A stretch of 64,000 nucleotides of DNA from Mangifera indica (lineage: Eukaryota > Streptophyta > Magnoliopsida > Sapindales > Anacardiaceae). The stretch is taken from positions 3,534,001 to 3,598,000 of the forward strand of contig NC_058154.1 in assembly GCF_011075055.1 (NCBI RefSeq), written 5' to 3'. The translations under genes and the position numbers were made by a program. Within the stretch, counting starts at the first letter, position 1, and every line of letters starts with the position of its first letter. Of the stretch, positions 13,490-23,518 are shown in pieces. The notes below the pieces were generated by a model that saw nothing but the letters and a program-made list of their open reading frames with translations, made no database searches and was not told the DNA's origin.

Positions 13490-13784
13490 TAGGGCTGGAT
13501 TCGAGCCGAATCGAGCTTGAACTCGGCTCGGTTCATATATAGTTGTTGAGCTCAAACTCATGAAAGTCAAGCTCAAACTCGATTCGAATTTAGTTCGATT
13601 CATTTTTCGTTATTAAAACGATATCATTTTAATACAAATTGATCAAAACGATGTCGTTTTGTATCAAAATTTTTAATTAAAAAATCTTACGAATAGCTTG
13701 AGCTCAATCGAACTCGGTTAAGATTGACTCGTTTCATGCTTATTCGAACCGAGCTTGAGTTAACTCGGTTTGAGTCTAACCCTA
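13490..13784. mobile_element. hAT-like MITE 'AACGACGTCGTT' copy 1
   Basis: Ends are TAGGGCTGGATTCGAGCCGA and the inverse of TTAGGGTTAGACTCAAACCG. The 8-bp flanks ATTGTGTC and ATTATGTC match at 7 of 8. The interior has two palindrome-like blocks (AAAACGAT..CATTTT, then AAAACGATGTCGTTTT) and many AGCTCGA words. It sits inside the right arm of GGCC foldback copy 3, so it is younger than that element. Confidence 0.85.
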
Positions 13785-13800
13785 ATTATGTCATTTGGCC

Positions 13801-14645
13801 AATAAAAAATTCTCTTCATTTGGTTCATGTGTAATTTTTTTATATAATTTTATATTTTCAAAAATAATATCAATAAGAATTAAGAAACATCATTATTACC
13901 CGTGATTAGTGGGCACCAAATACCTTGGATGGATGGTGACTAATTAGAATGGGAAAAAATAATTATGAATACGACGTGAAGTAACGGGCCCAAATTGTCA
14001 AATGGAAAAAAACATCACATGGACTGTCCACATTCAATTACTTCCCGAATTTTATTATTTAAGATAATAACTTGTATTTTAAAATCAATTAATCAAAATA
14101 ATATTTTTATGAAAATACAAAAACAATAAAAAAGTCAAGAAAATTACACTGGACCCACCTCATAGAGCCTAAGACAGCGTAGCAATCAGAGGAAGCAAGT
14201 TGGCATGGCAAATGTTGAAAATATGACCAAAATCAAGTGCAAAATTATAACTCGAAAAACATTTGTTACTTTCCTCTTTTGGCTACTTAGTTCTTCTCCG
14301 GGTGACCAACCATTCTATTACACTTTCTTTCCCACATGAACGACTCAGTCTCAGTTTAAAACTCGTCACTCACTCACTGCGCTATATTCTTCTTCATTCA
14401 TGGCCTCTCCATGAACACATACATAATAACCGCATGCATACTCTTCATCACTAAAATGCCTTTCCGTTTTACCCTTAAATTTTCTTTAATATCCAAAACT
14501 CTCATCGGAGCCAACCACACCTCTGCTCGTTTCTGCTCTCGCTAAGTAATTGTTCCATCCGTGCTTACTTTTTCGGTAGAAAGTTTTTTTTTTTTTCATT
14601 TTGGATTGATTCTTTTATTTTCTCTGAAATATTTTTTACACTAAC
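13801..14645. other. Upstream region of the DUF7870 gene
   Basis: This is the intergenic sequence between a transposon and the start codon at 14646. The last 100 bases are pyrimidine-rich with a long T run (about 14587-14598), typical of a plant 5' leader. No confident TATA box or operator is called. A short open frame at 14263-14454 has no recognised domain. Confidence 0.4.
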
Positions 14646-16229
14646 ATGATGGAGCCCAGTACGGGGAAGCCTAGTTTTCTGAGGAATATTCTGATACGAC
14701 TGCTTCTATTCGGTGTTTTAATCATAGTCGCTAGATTTGCCTACGTTGTTACCGTTACCGGTGAATCATGCGCTCGGGGAAACTTTTGTTTCTTTTCATT
14801 GCCGGAAAATTTCAACCTGGTTATTCCCGCTGCGGGTACTGGAGCTTCATCGATCGCGGCTAACAAAGTCGTCCGATCTAATTCGGTGGGTCCCAGTCGT
14901 CAGGATCTGTACACCAGCAAAGAGTGGATCACAGCCGTCCATTTCTATTCATCTGTCTTCCAGAATCTGATATCCGAAGGCTACCTTCGTCCAAACGCCA
15001 AGTCGTTGTGCGTGGAAACTCAGTACGGCCAGGAAGTGTACGCTTTGAAAGAGATTGGAGTGGAGGACTCGATTGGGATTTTTCGAAAGTCGTCGAAGCC
15101 GTTGGTAATTACCGGCGAAGGGCACCGGATACCGTTCAAAAGCAACACTTTTGACTTCATCTTTGTGGGTGGAGCCAGACTGGACAGGTCATCTAAGCCG
15201 TTGGATTTTGCAGGGGAGATCGTACGGACGCTGAAATCCAAGGGGTTTGCTGTAGTCCATGTGAAGGCTAAAGATACGTATAGTTTCAATTCTTTTGTTG
15301 ATTTATTCAATTCTTGTTGTATAGTTGTGAGTTCTCGTGATATAGATGGTTTTGATTCTTCAATGCCTTATATTAGAGAAATAGTGTTAAAGAAAGAAGA
15401 TGAAATTGAAAAAGACATCATTTTTGGTCAAGCGGGACACAGATTGAATCAACCCAATGTTAATTCGGATAATAAGTGTTGGGTTCCGGGATATAAACAA
15501 GAATTTGTCCGGAAGGTTGAACCATTGATTCTAGAAGAGCCATTGAAGCCATGGATTACTTTGAAACGAAATATAAAGAATATAAAGTACTTAACTTCCT
15601 TGGCTGATATAAGTTTCAAGAACAGATATGTGTATGTTGATGTTGGAGCTCGGAGTTATGGTTCTAGTATAGGGAGTTGGTTTAGGAAGCAATACCCAAA
15701 ACAGAACAGAACTTTTGAAGTGTATGCAATTGAGGCTGATAAAACATTTCATGAAGAGTATAAAGCAAAGAAAAAAGTTAAATTGTTACCTTTAGCAGCT
15801 TGGGTTAGGAATGAGACGTTGTCCTTTGAAATTAATCGTGACCTTGGTAAGGAGGTTAAAGTTAAAGGTCGAGGAATGGGTAGAATTCAGCCTGTGCAAA
15901 CATCGCTTTCAGATGGTGGTTTTGATGGCGAAGTGGATATTATTCAGGGGTTTGATTTTGCAGATTGGTTGAAGAAGACAGTAACAGAGAAGGATTTTGT
16001 TGTGATGAAGATGGATGTTGAAGGGACTGAGTTTGATTTGATTCCAAGGTTGTTTGAAACTGGGGCAATATGTTTGATAGATGAGATCTTTCTTGAGTGT
16101 CATTATAATAGGTGGCAGAAGTGTTGCCCTGGTCAGAGGAGTTCAAAGTATGAGAAGACATACGGGCAGTGTTTGAAGTTGTTTACTTCTATCAGACAAA
16201 GTGGTATTATTGTTCATCAATGGTGGTGA
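14646..16229 (+). CDS. Membrane-anchored methyltransferase-like protein (DUF7870, FkbM-like)
   Basis: An uninterrupted 527-residue frame. Residues about 15-37 form one hydrophobic segment after a short basic N-terminus, suggesting a type II membrane protein of the Golgi or endomembrane system. Residues about 329-345 read YVYVDVGARSYG, resembling the glycine-rich SAM-binding loop of methyltransferases; residues about 450-465 read MKMDVEGTEFDLIP, matching the FkbM-type motif after strand 4. The C-terminus has conserved Cys and Trp (CCPGQ, HQWW). This organisation matches the plant DUF7870 family, usually annotated as SAM-dependent methyltransferase-like; substrate unknown. The length is normal and the gene is intronless. 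The start is the first of two adjacent Met codons. The final 66 codons and stop are tandemly copied downstream, leaving the protein unchanged. Family assignment is confident; enzymatic activity is inferred. Confidence 0.88.
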   Translation: MMEPSTGKPSFLRNILIRLLLFGVLIIVARFAYVVTVTGESCARGNFCFFSLPENFNLVIPAAGTGASSIAANKVVRSNSVGPSRQDLYTSKEWITAVHFYSSVFQNLISEGYLRPNAKSLCVETQYGQEVYALKEIGVEDSIGIFRKSSKPLVITGEGHRIPFKSNTFDFIFVGGARLDRSSKPLDFAGEIVRTLKSKGFAVVHVKAKDTYSFNSFVDLFNSCCIVVSSRDIDGFDSSMPYIREIVLKKEDEIEKDIIFGQAGHRLNQPNVNSDNKCWVPGYKQEFVRKVEPLILEEPLKPWITLKRNIKNIKYLTSLADISFKNRYVYVDVGARSYGSSIGSWFRKQYPKQNRTFEVYAIEADKTFHEEYKAKKKVKLLPLAAWVRNETLSFEINRDLGKEVKVKGRGMGRIQPVQTSLSDGGFDGEVDIIQGFDFADWLKKTVTEKDFVVMKMDVEGTEFDLIPRLFETGAICLIDEIFLECHYNRWQKCCPGQRSSKYEKTYGQCLKLFTSIRQSGIIVHQWW

Positions 16230-16434
16230 CTGGTTTGATTTGATTCCAAGGTTGTTTGAAACTGGGGCAATATGTTTGATAGATGAGATCTTTCTTGAGT
16301 GTCATTATAATAGGTGGCAGAAGTGTTGCCCTGGTCAGAGGAGTTCAAAGTATGAGAAGACATACGAGCAGTGTTTGAAGTTGTTTACTTCTATCAGACA
16401 AAGTGGTATTATTGTTCATCAATGGTGGTGACTG
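16031..16434 (+). repeat. 202-bp tandem duplication over the 3' end of the DUF7870 gene
   Basis: Unit 1 is 16031-16232, unit 2 is 16233-16434. I see one difference, G at 16165 versus A at 16367 (Gly versus Glu if translated). Unit 1 holds the last 66 codons and the stop; unit 2 therefore sits in the 3' untranslated region as a near-perfect copy. The length is not a multiple of three. The high identity implies a recent event or an assembly artefact. Confidence 0.95.
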
Positions 16435-19400
16435 GTATTGATTCTACACATTCTCTGTAATTTTTTAAACCCTAGATATTTCCTGTCTTTTTTTTTTTTT
16501 TCAAACTTTACCATGAAAGTGTTGTGAAGTTCTTTTAAGAATTGCAACTGCAAATGAAAATTCCAATACATGATTTTAGGAACTTAAATGGTCTGCTGTT
16601 CTAGTAGTGTATAAAACTATGAAGTACAGGCTTTAATTTCTGCAATTAATGAATGTTTGAGTTTGACTTGTTACCCAAATGACCATTTTGATGATTGGAA
16701 TGTTCCACTTTCTTTCTAGTTTTAGACATGCCTACTAACTGGCATCTTGTTTTAGAGCTGTGTGGCATTCAGAGTTAAGACTTCGCAATACTTTGGTCTT
16801 CCAGAATAATATTAGCTTGGTTAGAATCATCAACCCTTGGTTACAGAAGGTACTAATTGTTTAATTCATTCCATCGGAAATTTCCCTTTGTTAGAGCTGT
16901 CCATGGAGATTGTAGTGTAATATTTTCTTGGTTGATAAGAACAAGGGTTGGAGATCGCTTGGTGTTTGGTCATTTACCAACTAGAAACACGAGCCTGATT
17001 TTTTGTTTGTGCTAGATGGATGCTCCAGAATGGATTGATGTTTTGATAGTGGAAGAGGGCATAATTGTTCATCATGACTTACGATTTTAATTGGTGGTTG
17101 TACCTGAATTTTGATAGGCAGTATGCAGAATTTAGTGTTATGATTCATGAGTCATTTACCCATGATCATGAAAAGTGCAGAGTTGAAGGTAGTACAAATC
17201 TACCTTTTTAAGTTGGGTCTTTGTCAAAATAGTCACAACTCAAAAGTACTTCTGCAACTTCGAAGGGTTTGAAATCAACAGGTATGTGTAAAACTTTTCG
17301 AAAATTGCATCATCAAAGATTCATAAGTAGGGCTGAATTTATATTAAGCCAAACTCAAACAAAGGCGGTATTGATTTGAATCCAGAATGGTCAATTTAAG
17401 TATAAGCTAGTGATGAGTTTATTAAAAAGTCATTAGAGAAGAAGGATCATCGAGGAAAATGAAAAATTGTTAGAGAAAATAAAACTGGTGACTTTTCAAT
17501 GACTCTATCTATTCGAATTGGCTGAACTCAAATTTGAGTTAAACATTGAGTCAAGCATGAGTCGGATGGACTAGGATCCGCTTCTATTGATAAAGCTTAA
17601 ACACACAAAATTTTAAAAAAATGGAGAAAGAAGAATCATGTAGGAGTTTGTATAATTAAATATTCCATAAAACCAAATCAAATTGTTTAAAAATTACAAT
17701 TTAATTTGGTTTATTAAACAGTTTGCGGTTTGGATGGTTTTCAAATCAAAAGGTAAATCATAATTTTTTAATATAGGTAAGGTGCTTTTTTATCAGTATT
17801 TTTCACTGTTTTTAATAGTGAAAAAAAAGAGTCATTTTCTCAACCATATATTAAATTTATTAAAGAATTTTGTTAATTTTTTAATTAAATTATTGAAAAG
17901 ATAAAGAAGTTATCAAACTATATAACACTTTATTTTTAAAATTTTATTAAATAATTTTTTGTAGCTCTAATTTATATCAATTTCAATTTAAAAATTACAA
18001 GTACAAATATAGATATTAGTTTTAATGATGTATAATCTTATATTTGGGGGTGAATTATAATGTTTGAGAATTGTAGGGGTGTTAATTTTTTTTTGGAAAT
18101 TCAAAAAAGTATGAGGGCACTTTAGAAATTTTTTAAATTTCAAAATACCCATCAATAATTTAAAAAATGACAATTACACCCCTAAATAACTAATATAATG
18201 CAACAAATTAGGTGTTTCCATCATTTTTTTTATATTTTTTTTATCATTTTTTTACATACTTATTGTACGTACATTTCATGTTCATTTTACATAATTATTT
18301 TATATCCTAGATAATTATAATTCAATTATTATTTATTAAGTAAGAAATAGTTAGAAATGAATGATTTTTAATGCATTCAAATTGAAATCCAAACTAGATT
18401 AAATCATATATTTTAAGTTTGGTTTGGTTTTATTTAAAATCTAAAATTGTTTGAATTAGTTTAAAAAATTTTCAATTCATTTTTTTAGTTTAGTTTAAAA
18501 AAATTCTTAAATCACACCTAACCAAACCTTAGACACCCAAAGAAATAAAAAATTTTGGTGGGCTTGATATGTTGGTTTTATTAACGATAATACTGGAAAA
18601 TATGTTAAAAACTCCAATGTAATGCGTATCCAAAGATGTTCAAGTAATGGAGTCGGGATTTCAAATCAGTCAGCCTCATCAAAACATGTACTATAAAATA
18701 TATAACCATGGTGCATGCTTTTTTCAGTGGAGTCAATATAAATTTTAGTGGAGCGAAAATTGCGAATTACCATAAAAGAGATCATAGTTATTGAAATTGA
18801 ACCATATTTTTTAAAATTAAATAGGCTTCTTTTTTTTTTCTAATGGAAGAGATTGAATTCTTGTATTTTCAAAGTGACTGATCTCAAATTTTATTATTAA
18901 AAAATTACATTTTTAGATTTTCTAATAAAATTTGAAAGTATGATTTTTTAATTAAAAAATATAAAAATTTAATTTTGTCCAATTAAAAAAGAAGTTTGAT
19001 TCATTAAATAAAAAGGGAGATAATTCCATAAATTAAAATGATGATGTCTCTCTACTATAAAATACATGCCCATTTTCTGAAATTTCAGAATTTGAGTGGC
19101 CTAATGATTGTACTCTGGCTTCGTCCCGGAATTGAAGCCCTTTCTCCTACAGGATTTTGCTTGATATTAGTTTGTTATTTATCTGAAAAGACTCATAAAG
19201 ATCCACTCTGAACAGAAGTTGAGGATTTTGAGGGCAAAACATGAGGCCATCAAATACTAGAACGGATATACTGAAAATAAGTGTTAAACTGCTTCAATCT
19301 CAAGGCAAAGAAATTTCTATATAGAATAATATATCCAAGTAAAATTCAAGTGAGTTTTTGTTTTTCTCATGTGGCACAAATCTATGGCTTTTTGATAAAT

Positions 19401-19645
19401 TTGGGTTTTCTCATGTAGCAAGATCCTCGTTAGCCCGTTCAATCCAAGTAGGTCTAAGTCCATAGACACAGCATTGATCTCGGCTTCATTTTAGCTTAGA
19501 TAAGTTTCATATTCTAAATGAATCTATGCATATGCAAGCCACACAATAATTCATATAAAACTTTTTGTTTTTTTTTGTTCTCTTCTTTTATCCCAAAACC
19601 ATATTTCTAACAATTTCAATTCACAAATTTCTCTCTCATTGACCG
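16435..19645. other. Intergenic; eroded MITE-like block and CHX upstream region
   Basis: No gene is supported. 17590-18540 contains the GGTTTGGTTT/AAACCAAACC-rich sequence related to the nested MITE at 12241, ending near the inverse of AAGGTTTGGTTAGGTGTGAT. 18540-19645 is AT-rich sequence ahead of the antiporter. ATATAAAA near 19552 could be a TATA box 90 bp before the start codon, but spacing alone supports this. Confidence 0.4.
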
Positions 19646-22237
19646 ATGTCCCTGCAACAGCTAAACTACCATATGCAGAATGACACATTCCTTTTTGACG
19701 CACACAGTGCAGCTGCTGTAGTTTGCGAACGTTATGAAGGAACAAGGTTGACAGCCGTTGGTGGAAATGGTACTGAGCATACCAATTTTTATTGGATAAC
19801 GCTTCCCATGGCATTGATTGGCTTATTAACTGGAGTTTTTCAGATTCTTTTCAAGCCTCTTGGCCACCTTTCTTTTGTTTCACAGATGCTTGTAAGTTCT
19901 CTTCTCACCCTTATTCTTTTACATTGATATTGGTATTAATTAGTTTCTGTTTACATGTTTGAAGCTGAAGAGATGATTAAGATTGCTTGTTTGTGATTGT
20001 TGCAGGCTGGAATGGCCATGGGGCCAACGTGTCTTGGACGCATTGACGCTTTCAACGTCCATGTATTCAGCCCCAGAAATGTTGTGACGTTAAATGTATT
20101 TGAAGCTGTGGGAATTTTTTATGTGTTTTACTTGGTTAGCATTCAAACTGACATGAACATGATAAAAAAGGCTGGAAGACTTGCATATATTATAGGCATA
20201 GGAACCTATATAATTCCATTTACTGTAACCTATGTTTCGGCTGTGTCAATAAGGAATTCTTACAAATTAGATGAATTACTTCGTCATTCACTGCCAACTG
20301 CTGCCGTATTACTACCCACAATTTCTTTTCATGTTATTATCCTTTTCATCACTGAACTCAAACTTCTTAACTCAGAACTAGGCCGCCTTGCTCTATCTTC
20401 TGCTTTCATCAACAGCTTAGTAGCCTTTATTATTTTTGTAGTTGGTGATTATGGAGCTCAGAGCACACAACTTCCTGCTAGAGAAATATTTCTAATGATC
20501 CTAAATGATGCGGTTCTCATTATAAGCATTGTTTTTGGCGCCCGTCAATTGATGATATGGATGATGAAGCACACCCCAGAAGGAGAGCCCTTGAAGGGTG
20601 CTCATGTTTTGGTTGTAAATGTGCTGCTTCTTGTAACCTTTTTTATAGCGGAGATTTCAGGGAGACATAGTTTGATGGGAGGAATTGTGTTAGGAATGGT
20701 CACTCCTCATAAGCCTCCAATGGGGAATAGCTTAGCAAGTAAAATTAAATATTTTGTTTGGGCTGTGTTCATTCCTTGTTATTTGTTAAATATTGGCAGA
20801 CATATCAATATATTCAATGTAAGACTCCAGTCTTTCGTCATTACTGAGTTCCTCGTAACTGAAACTATCTTGGCCAAGTTTTTTGTCACTTTAATCCCTT
20901 CACTCTATTACAAAGTACCCTTTATGGATGCTGTCTCACTTGGCTTAGTTTTGAACTGCCGAGGCATCCATGATATGCCAGTTTTCTCCCGTTCTCATAA
21001 TCTTAAGGTTCTCTTTCTTTCCAACTTCCGTGCTACTTCGGCAACTCAATAATTTCCAAATTCTTACTGTTTACATCATGTGCAGGATTTAACAGGAGAA
21101 GTGTTTACTGTCTTGTCAGTGTCAGCAATGTTGCAGACTACCATTATTGTAACTTTACTTAGAAGTTTTTACGACTATTCAAGAAGATATGTAGCCTACA
21201 AAAGACGCACACTTGAACATAGTCAACAATTTGCCGAGCTTCGGATCCTGGTTTGTGTTAGTGAATTAGATAATGTGGCTACTGTTGTCAACATCCTTTA
21301 TGCATCCAATCCTCCCCAAAGTCCTGTTGGGATTTACGTATTGAACCTTGAGGAATACACTGGACGGTTATTGCCTGTAGTAATCCCACATCGATTAGAA
21401 AAAAAATCACATTCAAGTGTCAAAACCAACATTGTCGACACCATGATCAATGCATTCTACCATGTTGAACAACAGGGCCAAGGCTATCTTTCAGTGCAGT
21501 GTTTCACAGCCATAGCTCCTTATGCTTCCATGCACGACGACATCTGTTCAATGGCATTCGAGAGGGACACTTCTTTAGTGATAATCCCCATTCTTAAAAC
21601 AGAGAGTGTTATATTCAACAAGGTGGTAAAAAAAGTGTTAAGATTGGCACCATGTTCAGTTGGAATCTTCTTTGATCGTGGGATATTTATGGACTCCAGA
21701 CCCATTTTGTCACGTCAAGGTTCAATTGCAGTCCATGTATGTGTGATCTTCATAGGGGGTCCTGATGATCGTGAGGCTCTTGTATATAGCCAACGCATGG
21801 CTGAGAATCCTAAAATCTTTGTTACAGTCATCCGGGTGGTTCCTAGAAATTCTTACGTACCTGATTTGACAGAAGTGAACAAGGATTTGAACGCGATAGA
21901 TAGTTTCAAGATGAACACAAGGACTAATAAAAATTATGATTATTATGAGAAGAGTGTAGGAGAGGGAGCTGGCACAGCGAAAATACTTAATAGTTTGGGA
22001 AATGATTTTGATCTGTTCATGGTTGGAAGAAGACATGATGAATATACACCAGTGTTGTTTGGATTAGCAGAGTGGAGCAAGCATCTGGAGCTGGGTGTAA
22101 TTGGTGATATGTTGATTTCTGCAGATTTTAGGAGCGAGGCATCAGTTATGATAATACAACAAGAAGCTTCAGCCGTGGCTGAAATGATTCCAAGCTCAAA
22201 ATATTCAACCAGCAGCAGAGGCAGGCCACTTCGATAA
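19646..22237 (+). CDS. CHX-family cation/H+ exchanger, three exons, 799 aa
   Basis: Exons are 19646-19891, 20006-21007 and 21086-22237, with introns of 114 and 78 bp; all junctions are GT-AG and phase 0. The start is fixed by an in-frame TGA six bases upstream. Residues about 50-440 are hydrophobic, about 12 membrane segments, and match the Na+/H+ exchanger domain of plant CHX monovalent-cation transporters (AGMAMGPTCLGR after the first junction is the conserved loop). The last 360 residues form the usual soluble tail with two nucleotide-binding-like (USP-like) halves. Length fits the family. Odd points: where many CHX proteins have an Asn-Asp pair in a central helix this one has Asn218-Ser219, and the usual TKGL motif reads NCRGI (Arg401). 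Transport of K+ or Na+ at endomembranes or plasma membrane is family knowledge; the member number is not assigned. Confidence 0.9.
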
Positions 22238-22356
22238 TCAGAAAAGCTTCATTTTTTTTTTGTTTTGTGATTGACAGTATGCAAATATTAGACTACATGG
22301 GAGTCCTCTGTGAAGAATGAAAAGAAAATGGCCTGTATAATTGATTTCTAGGTTTT

Positions 22357-22652
22357 GTTAGTAAAAGAATACAAATTGATATGTAACTTTGTAATTTTGT
22401 ATAAGTTGTAACAGAAAACGTTGGTGGTAGTGTTTATTGTAACAGAAGCCGTTAGAATCTGTTAGCCATATAGACAGAATAATATGCCAGTTCTGTATTT
22501 TGAACTTCAACAAAATCTCCCTCCTAGGGTTCTCCAGAATTTTTCTCTATTCTCTCTCCGTCTTCCTAGATCTGGGATTTCTCCGTATATTTTCCACTCA
22601 GATCTACATGGTTTTTGGTTGTTTTTGAGCATTTCTGTCGTGGTATCAAAGC
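22357..22652 (+). mobile_element. Copia LTR remnant plus Met-tRNA primer-binding site
   Basis: The stretch begins TGTTAGTAAAAG and ends ..TTTCTGTCG, directly followed by TGGTATCAAAGC, a one-mismatch form of the initiator-Met tRNA binding site TGGTATCAGAGC used by plant Copia elements. Only about 50 bp of internal sequence remains. It begins 120 bp after the CHX stop codon, so it may contribute the 3' end of that transcript. The left edge is inferred. Confidence 0.6.
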
Positions 22653-23131
22653 TAGAAACAAGTGCCATTCGTTCCAGTAATCATCTATTCACTTTAAAAA
22701 AAACTATATTTTTCTAGTTAAATTGGCTAGAGATAGAAGTGTTTAAAATTATTTGATAATAAAATTAAATTAAGGTATTTAAAAAATGATTTAGATATCG
22801 ATTTAAAAATATAAAATGATTGGTTTTTCAATTCAATTATAGATTTTATCTATTTTTTAAAATCACTTAATTAAATCAAACCAATTTAAAAAAATTGAAT
22901 AAAATATTAACAGATTGAACCTATTTTTAAAATAATGGGGAAAAAATAATAAAAATAGATAATCTTTTAAAATTTGGTTTAAAATTAGTTAATTTTTAAA
23001 TTGATTCAATTTTACTTTATAATTTTCTTCAAACCAAAAATTCAATTTAGTATAAAAATCATCAAACCAATTCAATTAAGTAATTTTGAATACTCTAAGT
23101 AGCTGTCAATCTTTCTATTGCTTATACTCAA

Positions 23132-23374
23132 TGTCAGAAACTATAGCAAGAGTGGTTTATAAATCGAGAATGCTACCAGATTTAAAGAAGAAGATTTTAT
23201 ATTACTGTAATTGTTTTTTTGTGAGTATATACAAGCATAGAAATACAATGAATTTACACAAAAAAATGCTTTCAATATGGTAATGCAATGAATTGTAATA
23301 GGCTGGAAATCAAGAAAGATTGATGAAAATCAGGAAAGACTGATTCCAATCTAGGACTACCATATTTATTAATA
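23132..23374 (-). repeat. 3' LTR of the Copia element
   Basis: It shares TGTCAGAAACTATAGCAAGA and AATGAATTGTAATAGGCTGG with the other LTR. It holds about 20 and 40 extra bases relative to the partner LTR. Its inner edge abuts the polypurine tract. Confidence 0.9.
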
Positions 23375-23383
23375 CTCCCCCTC
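23375..23383 (-). other. Polypurine tract of the Copia element
   Basis: The minus strand reads GAGGGGGAG immediately before the 3' LTR, the standard place for the plus-strand primer. Its exact abutment to TATTAA supports the TA start of the LTR. Confidence 0.8.
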
Positions 23384-23518
23384 AACTGGTGGTCGGTAGA
23401 TGTCCGTAACCCCAAGCTTGCTTAACAGATGTGAATGTTGTCTATAGCTCAAAGGCTTTGTGAAGATGTCGACTGATTGTCTTGATGTGCGAATGTGCCT
23501 AGTTTTGATTAGTCCTTC

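Larger units (their letters stand above)
11857..13800. mobile_element. GGCC foldback copy 3, interrupted by two nested MITEs
   Basis: The outer element runs from GGCCAAAAGTTATTCCCAC to ..TCATTTGGCC with a perfect 9-bp duplication, AATAAAAAA at 11848-11856 and 13801-13809. Its length (1,944 bp) is explained by two insertions, 12241-13135 in the centre and 13490-13784 in the right arm. Taking those and one copy of each duplication out leaves about 738 bp, the normal family size. Confidence 0.88.

Noticed and set aside
16201..16431. Separate small gene encoding the C-terminus of the DUF7870 protein
   Set aside because: It is the second unit of a 202-bp tandem duplication, lacking any N-terminal part or start context.
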